A stretch of 64,000 nt of DNA from Thalassospira profundimaris. GTDB taxonomy: Bacteria; Pseudomonadota; Alphaproteobacteria; Rhodospirillales; Thalassospiraceae. The stretch spans positions 1-64,000 of the forward strand of contig NZ_JPWH01000015.1 in the NCBI RefSeq assembly GCF_003326755.1, written 5' to 3'. Positions 17,333 through 25,330 of this stretch are shown in pieces (positions within the stretch are counted from its first letter, which is position 1; every line of letters begins with the position of its first letter). Made by a program: the position numbers and the translations under genes. The notes under the pieces are model-generated. The model did not search any database. It had not been told where the DNA came from and saw nothing but the letters and a program-made list of their open reading frames with translations.

Positions 17333-19054
17333 TCAGGACATGAGCGATTTGATGCGGGCCACGTTGTCGGTGAGCCGTCCGCCGCCCTTCTTCGTGTAGG
17401 CCTTGAACGGGAACTCCATGTAGCGCGGCAACCACCCTTCGGCCTTCTTCCGGCCGTCGCCGGTGATGAAATCGCGGACGATCTTTTTCTGGACTTTGGT
17501 CGTGGCGCTGACATTGGCGTCGGCGACCGCCTTGCCGCCGACATGGCGGACCATGGCGTTGACCGCCGCCTTATCGCGGAGCAAGTCGAAGAAGGCGTCG
17601 TCCGCTTCCCAATAGTCGCGCATGTCCACCTTGAGATGGGCGCCGAGCGCCTCCACCACGGCGGTTCCGGCCTCCAAGGTCTCGGCCATGACGATGGCCA
17701 ACACCCGCATCACGTCCTCGTCGGTGAGCTTCAATAGCGCTGCGAAAAGCTCGACCACTCGATAGTCGTCGCCGTTCGAGCGCACGACGGAATGACCGTG
17801 GGCGGGCAGTCCGAGCAGCTTCAGGACCGCCTTGCGTTCCTCGGCCAGCGCCGTCTCGGCTTTGGACTTGGCGACGCTCTCGGCGGTTTCCTCCTTGCGC
17901 GTGGCCTGCGGGTCAGCCTCGGTGCGCCACAGCGCCGAGCCGCCGATGGCGTGAGCGACCATGAGTCGGAGGGCGACGCCCGGATGGTTCAACAGCGCGT
18001 GGCGCGCGGCGGCGTGGCGGTGCAGTTCAATATAGTTCTGCGCCGGATTGGTCAGTTCGGGCCGGGCGGGCTTGCCGTCCGTGGCCGGGTCGTCCTTTGA
18101 CGCCTTAGCTCGGCGCTTGGCCTTCGCTTCTTTGGCGGTCAGCCAACCCTCATGAACCTCCACTTCGCCGCCGTGGGAGACCGTGATATAGACTCGCCCG
18201 CCGTCCTTCTTCGGCTTTTTCTCATGCTCCCATGAATGGAAGCGCTGGCCCGGTTCGAGGATTTCGACCTCGGTCCAGCCGTCCTCCAAGAGCGCGTCGC
18301 GCTTGGCGGCGATAGCCTCGTTCTGCAATTGCCAGAACTGATCGGCGTCCGCGAAGTACCCCTTCTCTCCGAATAGGTCCGTGACGATCTGGCCCTTGTA
18401 GGCGTTGAGCGGGAACAGCGCGACTTCGGTCGAAATCTGCTGGCCGCCGAACAGCCATTGCTTCAACTGCCAGCCGCGCGGGGCGTATTCGTCCGGGTCG
18501 TTGAACAGCTTGAGCCAGTCGCGCTGCTGGCGCTTCGTCGCCATGGTCAGATGTCGGACGGTCTCGGCGTCGATGTCCTCGTTGCGGTAAGCCTCCCTGA
18601 TCTTGGGGAGAAGCTCGCCCAAAGCGAGGCGGCGCTTTACCATCAACTCGGTGATGCCGAAGGTGGCCGCGATGTCGGCGACCGACTTTCCGGTCTTGGT
18701 CAGTCGGACGAAGGTCTCGTACTGGGTCATCTCGTCGGGATCGAGCCGGGCGAGATTTTCGAGCATGGAGGCTTCGAGCGCCGCCGCGTCGTCGCCCGGT
18801 TCCATGACGGCACAGGGGAGCGGCTCGACCGCGCCGCCGTCGTCCGCGACAGCCTTGGCCGCGAAGTAGCGCCGCCGCCCCGCGACGATCTCGAAGCTTG
18901 CGCCGTCGCCGTTGGGCCGCACCAGAAGCGGCACCAGCACGCCGCGTGCCTTCACGCTGGGCAGGATGTCGGCGACATTCGGCGCGGCCTTGGCGTGGCG
19001 CATGTTGATGGCGGCGTCTTTCAGCTTGCTGAGTTCAATGTGTTGGAGTTGCAT
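17333..19054 (-). CDS. parB: ParB/RepB/Spo0J-family partition protein
   Basis: A 573-residue ParB-type DNA-binding protein that probably stabilises the element or acts as a regulator. The N-terminal ParB domain (about residues 5-110) contains VPLLVRPNGDGASFEIVAG and the arginine patch GRRRYFAA. A helix-turn-helix follows (SVADIAATFGITELMVKRR, near residue 145). The long C-terminal part is typical of element-encoded ParB proteins. The ATG at 19054 is chosen because AAGGAG lies nine bases upstream; the longer open frame to 19390 is non-native, Arg/Pro-rich shadow sequence. No parA is present in the window. Confidence 0.9.
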   Translation of the reverse strand: MQLQHIELSKLKDAAINMRHAKAAPNVADILPSVKARGVLVPLLVRPNGDGASFEIVAGRRRYFAAKAVADDGGAVEPLPCAVMEPGDDAAALEASMLENLARLDPDEMTQYETFVRLTKTGKSVADIAATFGITELMVKRRLALGELLPKIREAYRNEDIDAETVRHLTMATKRQQRDWLKLFNDPDEYAPRGWQLKQWLFGGQQISTEVALFPLNAYKGQIVTDLFGEKGYFADADQFWQLQNEAIAAKRDALLEDGWTEVEILEPGQRFHSWEHEKKPKKDGGRVYITVSHGGEVEVHEGWLTAKEAKAKRRAKASKDDPATDGKPARPELTNPAQNYIELHRHAAARHALLNHPGVALRLMVAHAIGGSALWRTEADPQATRKEETAESVAKSKAETALAEERKAVLKLLGLPAHGHSVVRSNGDDYRVVELFAALLKLTDEDVMRVLAIVMAETLEAGTAVVEALGAHLKVDMRDYWEADDAFFDLLRDKAAVNAMVRHVGGKAVADANVSATTKVQKKIVRDFITGDGRKKAEGWLPRYMEFPFKAYTKKGGGRLTDNVARIKSLMS

Positions 19055-19122
19055 GGGGTTGCTCCTTGGGTTGGGCTCCGGGTCTGCCAGAGCGGTGATG
19101 CGCCCGGAACCGGGCGCGAAAC

Positions 19123-19992
19123 TCAGTCCGTGCGCACACAGTCCTCGCGCTCCCAATCGATCTCCGATGCGGGATCGGACAGCGCCAGCACGCCTTGGCG
19201 GGCAACCTGATCGGCGAGCGCGGCATAGGGCTCGCGGTCGATGCGGAAGAGGCGCATGTCGGGGCAATGGCCCTTGGCGCTCGATTTGCCGGGCTTGGCC
19301 TCCTGAGCAATCCACCAGCGGGCCAAGTCGGGCCGGTCGCGCATGATCGCCTCGATCTTCCAGCGGGCTTTCAGGAAGCAGAGGTCGCAATTGCCCTCAT
19401 GGGACTTGAGCGCGAGGTCGAAGGGTTGATCCGCCCACCAATCGAGCACGTCTCTTTCGGTCACATGGGCATCGGCCAAGGGAAGCTGGACGGTCGCGCC
19501 GGTGCGCCTGCGTCCGCTGCAACTCCGCTGGCGATGGACGCGCTTTGGCTCGTCGGCGCGCAGGCCCAAAACGCTCGACCAGCTTGTCCAGCCGAGCCAG
19601 TAGCGGGCGTAGGAGTCGATGCGGTCGCGCTTGAGGAAGCTCGTGCAGAACCGCAAGCGCGGGTTCGGCGCGAAGCCCTTGCGGTCGATCAGCGCCTCGA
19701 AGGGCTCGCCGTTTCGGGCCGCGCCGTTGTGGGAAACGATCCGTGTGCGGTGCGGTTCGTCCCAGTCGTACTCGACCCATGTGATTTGGACGTTCCAGCG
19801 CGCACCGCATTCCTGCACAAAATCGAGGGTCTCGGGCCGCTCCTTGCCAGTGTTGGCGAAGACGACGGCCACGTCGTCCGGCAGCGCGCCGCCATGGGCG
19901 TCGAGAATGTGCTTGAGCATGTAGCCGGACGTGCGCCCGCCCGAGAACGAGATCACGGCGGGACCCGCGATACAGTAGGGATCGCGGGTCAT
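19123..19992 (-). CDS. PAPS-reductase-like (N-type ATP pyrophosphatase) protein
   Basis: A 289-residue member of the phosphoadenosine-phosphosulfate reductase superfamily. The PP-loop SFSGGRTSGYML (residues 15-26) indicates adenylating activity on a substrate or nucleotide. Cysteines in RFCTSF, GNCDLCFLKAR and KGHCPDM form a set that could bind an Fe-S cluster or zinc, unlike simple assimilatory reductases. Genes of this type recur in phages and conjugative elements, where the substrate is unknown; distant kinship to DndC-type DNA-sulfur enzymes is possible. Its ATG overlaps the end of the 77-residue gene upstream, and parB follows. Confidence 0.8.
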   Translation of the reverse strand: MTRDPYCIAGPAVISFSGGRTSGYMLKHILDAHGGALPDDVAVVFANTGKERPETLDFVQECGARWNVQITWVEYDWDEPHRTRIVSHNGAARNGEPFEALIDRKGFAPNPRLRFCTSFLKRDRIDSYARYWLGWTSWSSVLGLRADEPKRVHRQRSCSGRRRTGATVQLPLADAHVTERDVLDWWADQPFDLALKSHEGNCDLCFLKARWKIEAIMRDRPDLARWWIAQEAKPGKSSAKGHCPDMRLFRIDREPYAALADQVARQGVLALSDPASEIDWEREDCVRTD

Positions 19993-20222
19993 GGTTTGCC
20001 CTTCCGCGCCTCGTCGATCCAGTCGATCTGGCGGCGGCCCTCTACGTCGAACAGGCCGAGGTCGCAGGGCTTCTGCTCGGTATTGGGATTGCGCTTCGGG
20101 GCCATGGGCTGTCGGGCGCGCCAGTCGAGCCGGTCCCTGACGGTTATCGGCTTCACGCCTGGCGCGACGATCTGCTCGCCTTCCGGCGTCGTTTCGGTGG
20201 GGAGCTTCGGCGCGTCTGTCAT
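19989..20222 (-). CDS. Small conserved-context protein of unknown function
   Basis: A 77-residue hydrophilic protein with no recognised domain. It overlaps ardC upstream and the PAPS-reductase-like gene downstream by four bases each, so it is very probably translated as part of that operon. The C-terminal half (RRQIDWIDEARKGKP) is charged. No membrane segment or signal peptide is visible. Confidence 0.65.
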   Translation of the reverse strand: MTDAPKLPTETTPEGEQIVAPGVKPITVRDRLDWRARQPMAPKRNPNTEQKPCDLGLFDVEGRRQIDWIDEARKGKP

Positions 20223-21193
20223 GCCGCTGTCTCCGCGGCCGTCTCGGTGCCCCGAAAGGCGAGGATGAAGTCGGCGGCTTTCGAGGCGTGGCTCGCCGCG
20301 CGGAAGATCGCGCGGTTGTCCTCTTTCAGGACTTCAAGCCACGCGCCGAGATAGTCCGTATGCCGCACGGTCGGCGTGATGGTGAGGCTCGCGCAGATAA
20401 AGGCGCTCGCCATCTCCGCGACCAGTTCCTCGCGGGCGTAGGGTTTCGATCCGAAGCTGTGGGAGAGGTCGCGGGCGAGCCGGTCCCTGTGTCCGGTCCA
20501 GTGACCAAGCTCGTGAAAGCAGGTGCGGTAATAGTTGATCTGCTCGAAGAAGGCCGGTTGCGGCGGCACGCGGATGAAGTCCTGGCTGGGGACATAGAAG
20601 GCCTTCGTCCCCCCGACGCGGAAGTCCGCGCCGGTCGCCTCGATCAGGCGCTCAGCCTGCGGAACGATGTCGGCTTCGGGCAGCGGGGTCGCGCCCTGAT
20701 AGGCGTCGTCCGGCAACCCTTCGCACTGCTCGACATTGAACAGGGTGAAGCGCTTGAGGAACGGCACGCGCTCGGGGTCGTCGCCGTCCTTCGCGGCGCG
20801 CTCGCGCTCGGCCTTCGGAATGAACGTATCGGCGTGACACGCGGCGACGCCGCGCTCGCCCTTCATGACGTGGCCGCCCATCTCCTGGGCCTGGCGGTAG
20901 GTCAGCCATATTTGGGTCGCGAAGCCTGCGCGCACCACGTGGTGCCACAGGATCAGGATGTTGACGCCGGAATAGGCCCGTCCGGTAAGCGCGTTCTTCG
21001 GCAGCCCAAGCCCGGCTTTCGCCTCCGGGGTTCCCCAAGGCTGCACCCAAGGCGCGCGGCCTGCCTCAAGCTCGGCGATGATCCGGGCCGTTACCTCATC
21101 ATAGAGGGAGGGCTTGTTCGCGCCTTTGGCGCGGCCGCTTCCCCCGCGCCCACGTTTTCCGCGTGCTGCTGCGTTTGCGGTTCTTGGTTCCAT
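20219..21193 (-). CDS. ardC: ArdC-type antirestriction protein (DUF1738 + zincin domain)
   Basis: Protects incoming single-stranded element DNA from restriction in the new host. The 324-residue protein has the ArdC N-terminal single-strand-binding domain (about residues 28-150, starting SLYDEVTARIIAELE) and a metalloprotease-like C-terminal domain with the zinc motif HELGHWTGH near residue 227. The first 27 residues are Gly/Arg-rich. It heads the operon ardC, small protein, PAPS-reductase-like gene. The position at the leading edge of the core next to the cargo is typical. Confidence 0.93.
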   Translation of the reverse strand: MEPRTANAAARGKRGRGGSGRAKGANKPSLYDEVTARIIAELEAGRAPWVQPWGTPEAKAGLGLPKNALTGRAYSGVNILILWHHVVRAGFATQIWLTYRQAQEMGGHVMKGERGVAACHADTFIPKAERERAAKDGDDPERVPFLKRFTLFNVEQCEGLPDDAYQGATPLPEADIVPQAERLIEATGADFRVGGTKAFYVPSQDFIRVPPQPAFFEQINYYRTCFHELGHWTGHRDRLARDLSHSFGSKPYAREELVAEMASAFICASLTITPTVRHTDYLGAWLEVLKEDNRAIFRAASHASKAADFILAFRGTETAAETAA

Positions 21194-21409
21194 GGTTGCG
21201 GCTCCCTCTGGTCCCCTGCGCGCGCCTTTCCCCGGAAGGGGGGCGGGCGGTAAGCGACCGGAGCCTCGCCGGATCAGGCGGGACGCAACTGTCTTGGTAG
21301 GACGAGAAAGCTGATTTAGACGGACATAAAGCCAAGGCGGTTGCGGGCCGCCCCGGCGAGGCTACAAGGGAGTGTCCGGCCGCCCCCCGCACCGGGAAAG
21401 GCCTGACAA
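21194..21409. promoter_or_regulatory. Upstream region of ardC
   Basis: Non-coding, GC-rich strip that should contain the ardC promoter. The short AT-richer piece at 21296-21333 (TGGTAGGACGAGAAAGCTGATTTAGACGG) is the most likely promoter-bearing part. No clear operator is seen. Confidence 0.35.
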
Positions 21410-21585
21410 AACTTCGCCGTCCGTAAGGGCGGCGTCCTTATCCCGAACCGAAGGTTCGGGCCTGCGCCAGGGATGGAAGCCCGAAGGGCCGAGACCGCGT
21501 CCGCGGGCTCGGTTCACGACAGCCCGGCGACCGGCCGTAAGGCCGGGCGGGTGCCCAGGCCCGGTCGCACCTATGGCTTTTTTTG
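21410..21585 (+). ncRNA. Candidate structured RNA with five consecutive stem-loops and a terminal T-tract
   Basis: Seen directly: stem GCCGTCC/GGGCGGC at 21416-21433; perfect 8-bp hairpin 21442-21449/21453-21460 with loop GAA; hairpin GCCC-GAA-GGGC at 21479-21489; 11-bp arms with one mismatch at 21489-21499/21502-21512; and a composite stem 21527-21534/21561-21568 enclosing a CCGGCC-GTAA-GGCCGG hairpin (21531-21546). Seven Ts follow at 21578-21584, like an intrinsic terminator. GAA and GTAA loops are stable RNA loops, so a plus-strand transcript is favoured over a DNA site, but an origin or recombination site remains possible. Confidence 0.5.
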
Positions 21586-22167
21586 CCGACTTTTCTTGCC
21601 CGGCGGGCTTCCCTGGGATCCAGGTTCACTCCCCAGATCACGCTGCCATTCAAAAATGATTTGCCGCGTTGTTACCGGAACAGCACCGGCCTGGACCATT
21701 CGTTCAATCGCCGTTTCATGATGCTGCTGAGACGTGCCCGCCGTCGCATCCTTCACGATGTACACGTCAAAACCTTCCTCGAGGGCACTCAATACCGCGA
21801 ACGTCACGGAGACCTCGGTGCACCGGCCGGCAATCACCAGCCTAGAACGATCGACGGTATGTATCTTGTTACGGAAGGCGTCGTCGTCCCAAGGGTTTGC
21901 CGCGGATCGTTGAATGACTTCTGAACCACGAACCAGGTCAAGGAGCAGCTCGGATACCTGGCCAGCGAATTCTTCGGTATCGATCGTCGTGACAATTACC
22001 GGCACGGCGAAAGCGCTCGCTGCCTTCATTAGCTCGACTACACGAACGAGTTCACTGTCTTTCGCCGCGCCGCTCGATGAAGCCACACCCTCTCGATCAT
22101 CAATAATAACCAGAGCAGCATCTAATGTCGAAATAAGGTTGCGATATTTGTGTACTCCTTTGTTCAT
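21571..22167 (-). CDS. Isochorismatase-family hydrolase with a chimeric C-terminus
   Basis: A 198-residue cysteine-hydrolase-fold protein of the YcaC/isochorismatase group. Visible family residues are the Asp in LVIIDDREG (near residue 22) and the nucleophile Cys in VIAGRCTEVSV (near residue 120). Family proteins usually continue after the EWQRD segment with a conserved tail, but here the sequence turns into Gly/Pro/Ser/Lys-rich residues from about 21637 onward, running into the T-tract of the candidate RNA. The 3' end was therefore probably replaced when the element inserted or the region rearranged. Whether the enzyme is active is unclear. Confidence 0.7.
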   Translation of the reverse strand: MNKGVHKYRNLISTLDAALVIIDDREGVASSSGAAKDSELVRVVELMKAASAFAVPVIVTTIDTEEFAGQVSELLLDLVRGSEVIQRSAANPWDDDAFRNKIHTVDRSRLVIAGRCTEVSVTFAVLSALEEGFDVYIVKDATAGTSQQHHETAIERMVQAGAVPVTTRQIIFEWQRDLGSEPGSQGSPPGKKSRQKKP

Positions 22168-22202
22168 ATCAGTCGCTTGATCAGTTGTCGCTTCTCATGA
22201 TC

Positions 22203-22395
22203 TCAACTCTCCATATCCTTCTGGGGTCGTCGAGACCGGTTAGCTCTGTAGAGGCAAAGCGGCGCAATGAGCAGAACGACGCCATAGAAAATGGCGGCGT
22301 CGGCAATATTCGCCGCCGCGCCGCCGATGATGGCCCCAATGCCAGCGGCTTCGGCGACGTGGTTGCGCTGCTCTCTGGTTGTTCCCATGGGTTTG
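22203..22395 (-). pseudogene. lspA: Relic of a signal peptidase II gene (internal deletion)
   Basis: The frame ending at 22203 encodes GIGAIIGGA followed at once by NIADAAIFYGVVLLI. These match two separate pieces of LspA (compare the intact copy at 24830-25324, which has AAIIGGALGNVVDR and, some 30 residues later, FNLADTFIFCGVILLL). The active-site segment between them is missing. It is out of frame with the upstream dsbA fragment. It is best read as a deletion scar. Confidence 0.55.
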
Positions 22396-22512
22396 CATCG
22401 CCTGAATAATGACGTCGGGATTGCACAGAATAAATTCCCGCACCACCTCCTCAATTTGCTCTTTGTCGTCGGTGTTGCGGGCGTTGTCCTGCGTTTCTGG
22501 TTGTGAAAACAT
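22370..22512 (-). pseudogene. N-terminal fragment of a DsbA/ScsC-like thiol-disulfide protein
   Basis: From the ATG at 22512 the frame encodes DKEQIEEVVREFILCNPDVIIQAMQ, the helical N-terminal module that precedes the thioredoxin domain in ScsC/BcfH-type DsbA proteins. The catalytic CxxC domain is absent; the sequence runs into the lspA relic in another frame. Its position after the scsB-like gene fits a former scsB-scsC pair. Confidence 0.55.
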
Positions 22513-22649
22513 GAAGGCGCCAGTTATGCGATAGCCGCGAGGGACCATGCAAAAATTCTTTAACGCTGGTCGTTCTAAACTCCTCTTTTACATTTTTCTC
22601 TCCGTAGATATAAACTCCGGTCAAGCAACAGGCTGGCCGCACTCCCTTC

Positions 22650-24833
22650 CTAATCACCTTTGTTGTTCAGTCCAGCCGTATCGGCCGACCCATTGCCGGC
22701 GGCCCGGCCCAATGCATCCATGACCGTGTTCACGGTCAGAAGCTCTGGCAGGGCAATCCCATTGGGTGCACCGGGGCCATAGACCGCGTTGAATGGAATG
22801 CCGTAGCGGCCAAAACCTTCCAGGTAGCGCATGATTTCGTCACTGGGTGACGTCCAGTCGCCGCGCATCGCTACCACGTTTTCGGACGTGAGGCGTTCGA
22901 CGATCTCTGCGCGGTCAAGCACAAGCTTTTTGTTGGCCTGACAGGTGATACACCAGTCGGCCGTCACATCGACGAAAACGAGCTTGCCTTCGGCAACCCG
23001 CAACGGAATTTCCGGTGCATCGAGCGGTAGCCAATAGTCAACCGTCACCGACCTGGAAGCAGGATCTTGCGGCATACCCAGGCTGGCTGGCAAAGCGAAC
23101 ACCGATACCGCCAGCAACGCGGTCAGGCCTAAACCCGCACGCCTTTGCAATCCACGGCCGTCTCGCCCAACCCACAGTGTCAAACCGATGGCGAGCAGCA
23201 GTATGCCCGCAACTATTGCTGCCGGGGGTCCGACCTGGACGGACAGAACGCTGAGGAGCCATACTGTCGTTGCCATTAACGCAAGCCCGAGAATGCGGCG
23301 GACAATCACCATCCAAGCTCCTGGGCGCGGCAAACGCATTGCCAAGCCCGGCACTGCCGCGACCAGCAAATACGGTAGCGCCAGGCCAAGGCCGAGCGCC
23401 GCAAAGATCAGGAATATCTCACCGGCGCCGCGCGCCAGTGCAAAGCCCACGGCCGTACCCAGAAACGGGGCCGAGCACGGGGTCGCCAGCAAGGTTGCCA
23501 GCGCACCAGTCATGAAATGACCAGCTAAGCTGTGCGTCCCGGTGCCGTGGCCGGCCGCGCGTGCGTCCAACGACCCGACCCAGCCGGGCATGGCAATCTC
23601 GAAGAATCCGAAGAGATTGTAAGCGAACAGGGTGACCAACAGCGCCATGGCGACGAGGAACAGAGGCTGTTGAAACTGAATACCCCAGCCAACCGCCACG
23701 CCTCCGGCTTTCAGGGCAACAAGGCCCCCTGCCAATACGAGGAACGAAAATAGGATACCCGCTGCGGAAGCAACGAAGCTCATCCGCACGTCACGTCGCG
23801 CCCGTCCGCCCTGGCTGACGACGGACAGCAGCTTCATCGACAATACCGGAAGCACACACGGCATCAGGTTGAGGATCAATCCGCCCAGTAGGGCCAGCCC
23901 GAGAATTCCAAGAAACGCCGAGGCAGGACTTCCAGAGACGGTCAGTGGCGAAGCGAAACGCGCGATGACGGTCTGCTCCATACCACGCTGGCCATCTGTA
24001 ACGGTGAGGACCAGGCGTTTGCCTTCGAGCACGCTATCGTTCGACAGACTCTTTGCTGTTGCGACACTTAGGATCGCGCGCCTGCCATCCGCCTCCAACC
24101 TGATTTCAGGCTTGCCAAAATTGAACTCCGGCGGCCCTTCAATGATTACGTCCGGCGTGTCAAAGGGGACGGTAGAGCGAACCGCAACCTGAAGCAGCGG
24201 TTCAGCAAGCGGTCCTGTCAGTACGGCATCTTCCAGCGACAGACCGATAGCAGACCCATCTCCCGGCACGAGGTCTTGAAACCGGCTGATAAGATCCCCT
24301 TCAGGCGAAGGTGTGCCTACCCCAGGGGGCAGATCAAGCCTTACAACATCATCGTGGGGAATACAGATGTCCTTGCAGACCAGGTACTTGACCGTCGCGT
24401 GCAGCGTGACGGCTTCGCCGCGCCGTTCTACCTCTGCCTTGATCGGCAGGACTACCTCGCCGGAATAGCCAAAGGTCTCCAACCCAAAGATCGAGAAGCG
24501 AAGCGGCACGGGCCATATAATTTCCGGGCGCAGCAGATTATCCGAGCCCGTCCAGTCAACGGATGTGGGGACGCCGGCATCCCCGACGAATCGCCAGTTG
24601 ATTTTCCAACCCGGCTCCATCTCGAAATGGATGCCCAGATTGAGATCGCCTGCCTTGCCCGCCGTGTCGGCGGCGGCGATCAAGCGAACCCGCGCCTCAT
24701 CGTGGATAACCCACGGGCTCGCGGCCGCCTCCGCAGGGCCGCTGAAGGCCGTCAAGAAGCCCAATAGCACCATCAGAGTGATGATGGCCCTGATGCCCGG
24801 AAGGTCACGGATAGACTGGCACGTTTTGTTCAT
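22650..24833 (-). CDS. ScsB/DsbD-like thiol:disulfide interchange protein
   Basis: Inner-membrane protein that passes electrons from cytoplasmic thioredoxin to periplasmic partners. The 727-residue product has a signal or anchor segment, a periplasmic N-terminal domain with a Cys pair (KYLVCKDICIPHDD, near residue 155), a polytopic DsbD-like core starting at LMPCVLPVLSMKLL (near residue 325) and a C-terminal thioredoxin domain with WCITCQANK. This matches ScsB, the copper-tolerance version of DsbD. The gene overlaps lspA by four bases. Its natural partner ScsC appears to survive only as the relic downstream. Confidence 0.88.
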   Translation of the reverse strand: MNKTCQSIRDLPGIRAIITLMVLLGFLTAFSGPAEAAASPWVIHDEARVRLIAAADTAGKAGDLNLGIHFEMEPGWKINWRFVGDAGVPTSVDWTGSDNLLRPEIIWPVPLRFSIFGLETFGYSGEVVLPIKAEVERRGEAVTLHATVKYLVCKDICIPHDDVVRLDLPPGVGTPSPEGDLISRFQDLVPGDGSAIGLSLEDAVLTGPLAEPLLQVAVRSTVPFDTPDVIIEGPPEFNFGKPEIRLEADGRRAILSVATAKSLSNDSVLEGKRLVLTVTDGQRGMEQTVIARFASPLTVSGSPASAFLGILGLALLGGLILNLMPCVLPVLSMKLLSVVSQGGRARRDVRMSFVASAAGILFSFLVLAGGLVALKAGGVAVGWGIQFQQPLFLVAMALLVTLFAYNLFGFFEIAMPGWVGSLDARAAGHGTGTHSLAGHFMTGALATLLATPCSAPFLGTAVGFALARGAGEIFLIFAALGLGLALPYLLVAAVPGLAMRLPRPGAWMVIVRRILGLALMATTVWLLSVLSVQVGPPAAIVAGILLLAIGLTLWVGRDGRGLQRRAGLGLTALLAVSVFALPASLGMPQDPASRSVTVDYWLPLDAPEIPLRVAEGKLVFVDVTADWCITCQANKKLVLDRAEIVERLTSENVVAMRGDWTSPSDEIMRYLEGFGRYGIPFNAVYGPGAPNGIALPELLTVNTVMDALGRAAGNGSADTAGLNNKGD

Positions 24834-25324
24834 GGCTCTCGACTCGACGGTTGTTCACTCTCAAGACTCGGGGTCGCTTCGGCACGGGCATATGAGATCA
24901 AGAGGAGAATCACGCCGCAGAATATGAACGTGTCTGCGAGGTTGAAGGTCGGCCAATGGTACTGGCCAATATAGAAGTCCAGGAAGTCCGTCACCGCGCC
25001 ATCGCCGAGACGGTCAACAACGTTGCCGAGCGCGCCGCCGATGATGGCGGCAAACCCTGCTGTCTGTAGGAGACTGTCTGATCGCCAAAGCGCGACCGAA
25101 AAAATGATGACGACTATGAGCGCGAAGGCCGCCAGCGCATAGGGTGCATACGGACTGTCCGAATTAAGGAGACCGAAACTCACACCCCGGTTGTAGCCAA
25201 GAGTGATATTGAAAGAAGGCATCACAGGGATCACGTGCGTGACGTTCGCTTCGATAAGCCACTTCGAAGAGAGATCAATGGTGAGCGTCGAAAATACGAC
25301 TGCAATTGCTAGGGCAATCCGCAT
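24830..25324 (-). CDS. lspA: LspA, signal peptidase II
   Basis: Lipoprotein signal peptidase with 164 residues and four membrane segments. The two catalytic Asp motifs are present: GNVVDR (near residue 107) and FNLADTFI (near residue 133). A dedicated lspA copy beside a heavy-metal ATPase is known from lead-resistance operons (PbrC next to PbrA), which supports a Pb/Cd/Zn role for the neighbouring ATPase. It starts six bases after the ATPase ends and overlaps the scsB-like gene by four bases, so the three genes form one operon. Confidence 0.92.
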   Translation of the reverse strand: MRIALAIAVVFSTLTIDLSSKWLIEANVTHVIPVMPSFNITLGYNRGVSFGLLNSDSPYAPYALAAFALIVVIIFSVALWRSDSLLQTAGFAAIIGGALGNVVDRLGDGAVTDFLDFYIGQYHWPTFNLADTFIFCGVILLLISYARAEATPSLESEQPSSREP

Positions 25325-25330
25325 GGTGGT

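Noticed and set aside
19055-19390. N-terminal extension of the parB frame
   Set aside because: Arg/Pro-rich translation antisense in character, overlapping the PAPS-reductase-like gene; a strong ribosome site supports the start at 19054.
21372-21659. Plus-strand 95-codon frame over the stem-loop strip
   Set aside because: Composition driven by the hairpins; no ribosome site or family match; an RNA or DNA structure explains the strip better.
22560-22640. TTGACC-like promoter with weak dyad upstream of the dsbA relic
   Set aside because: The dyad matches at only about half its positions; not enough to call a MerR-type site.
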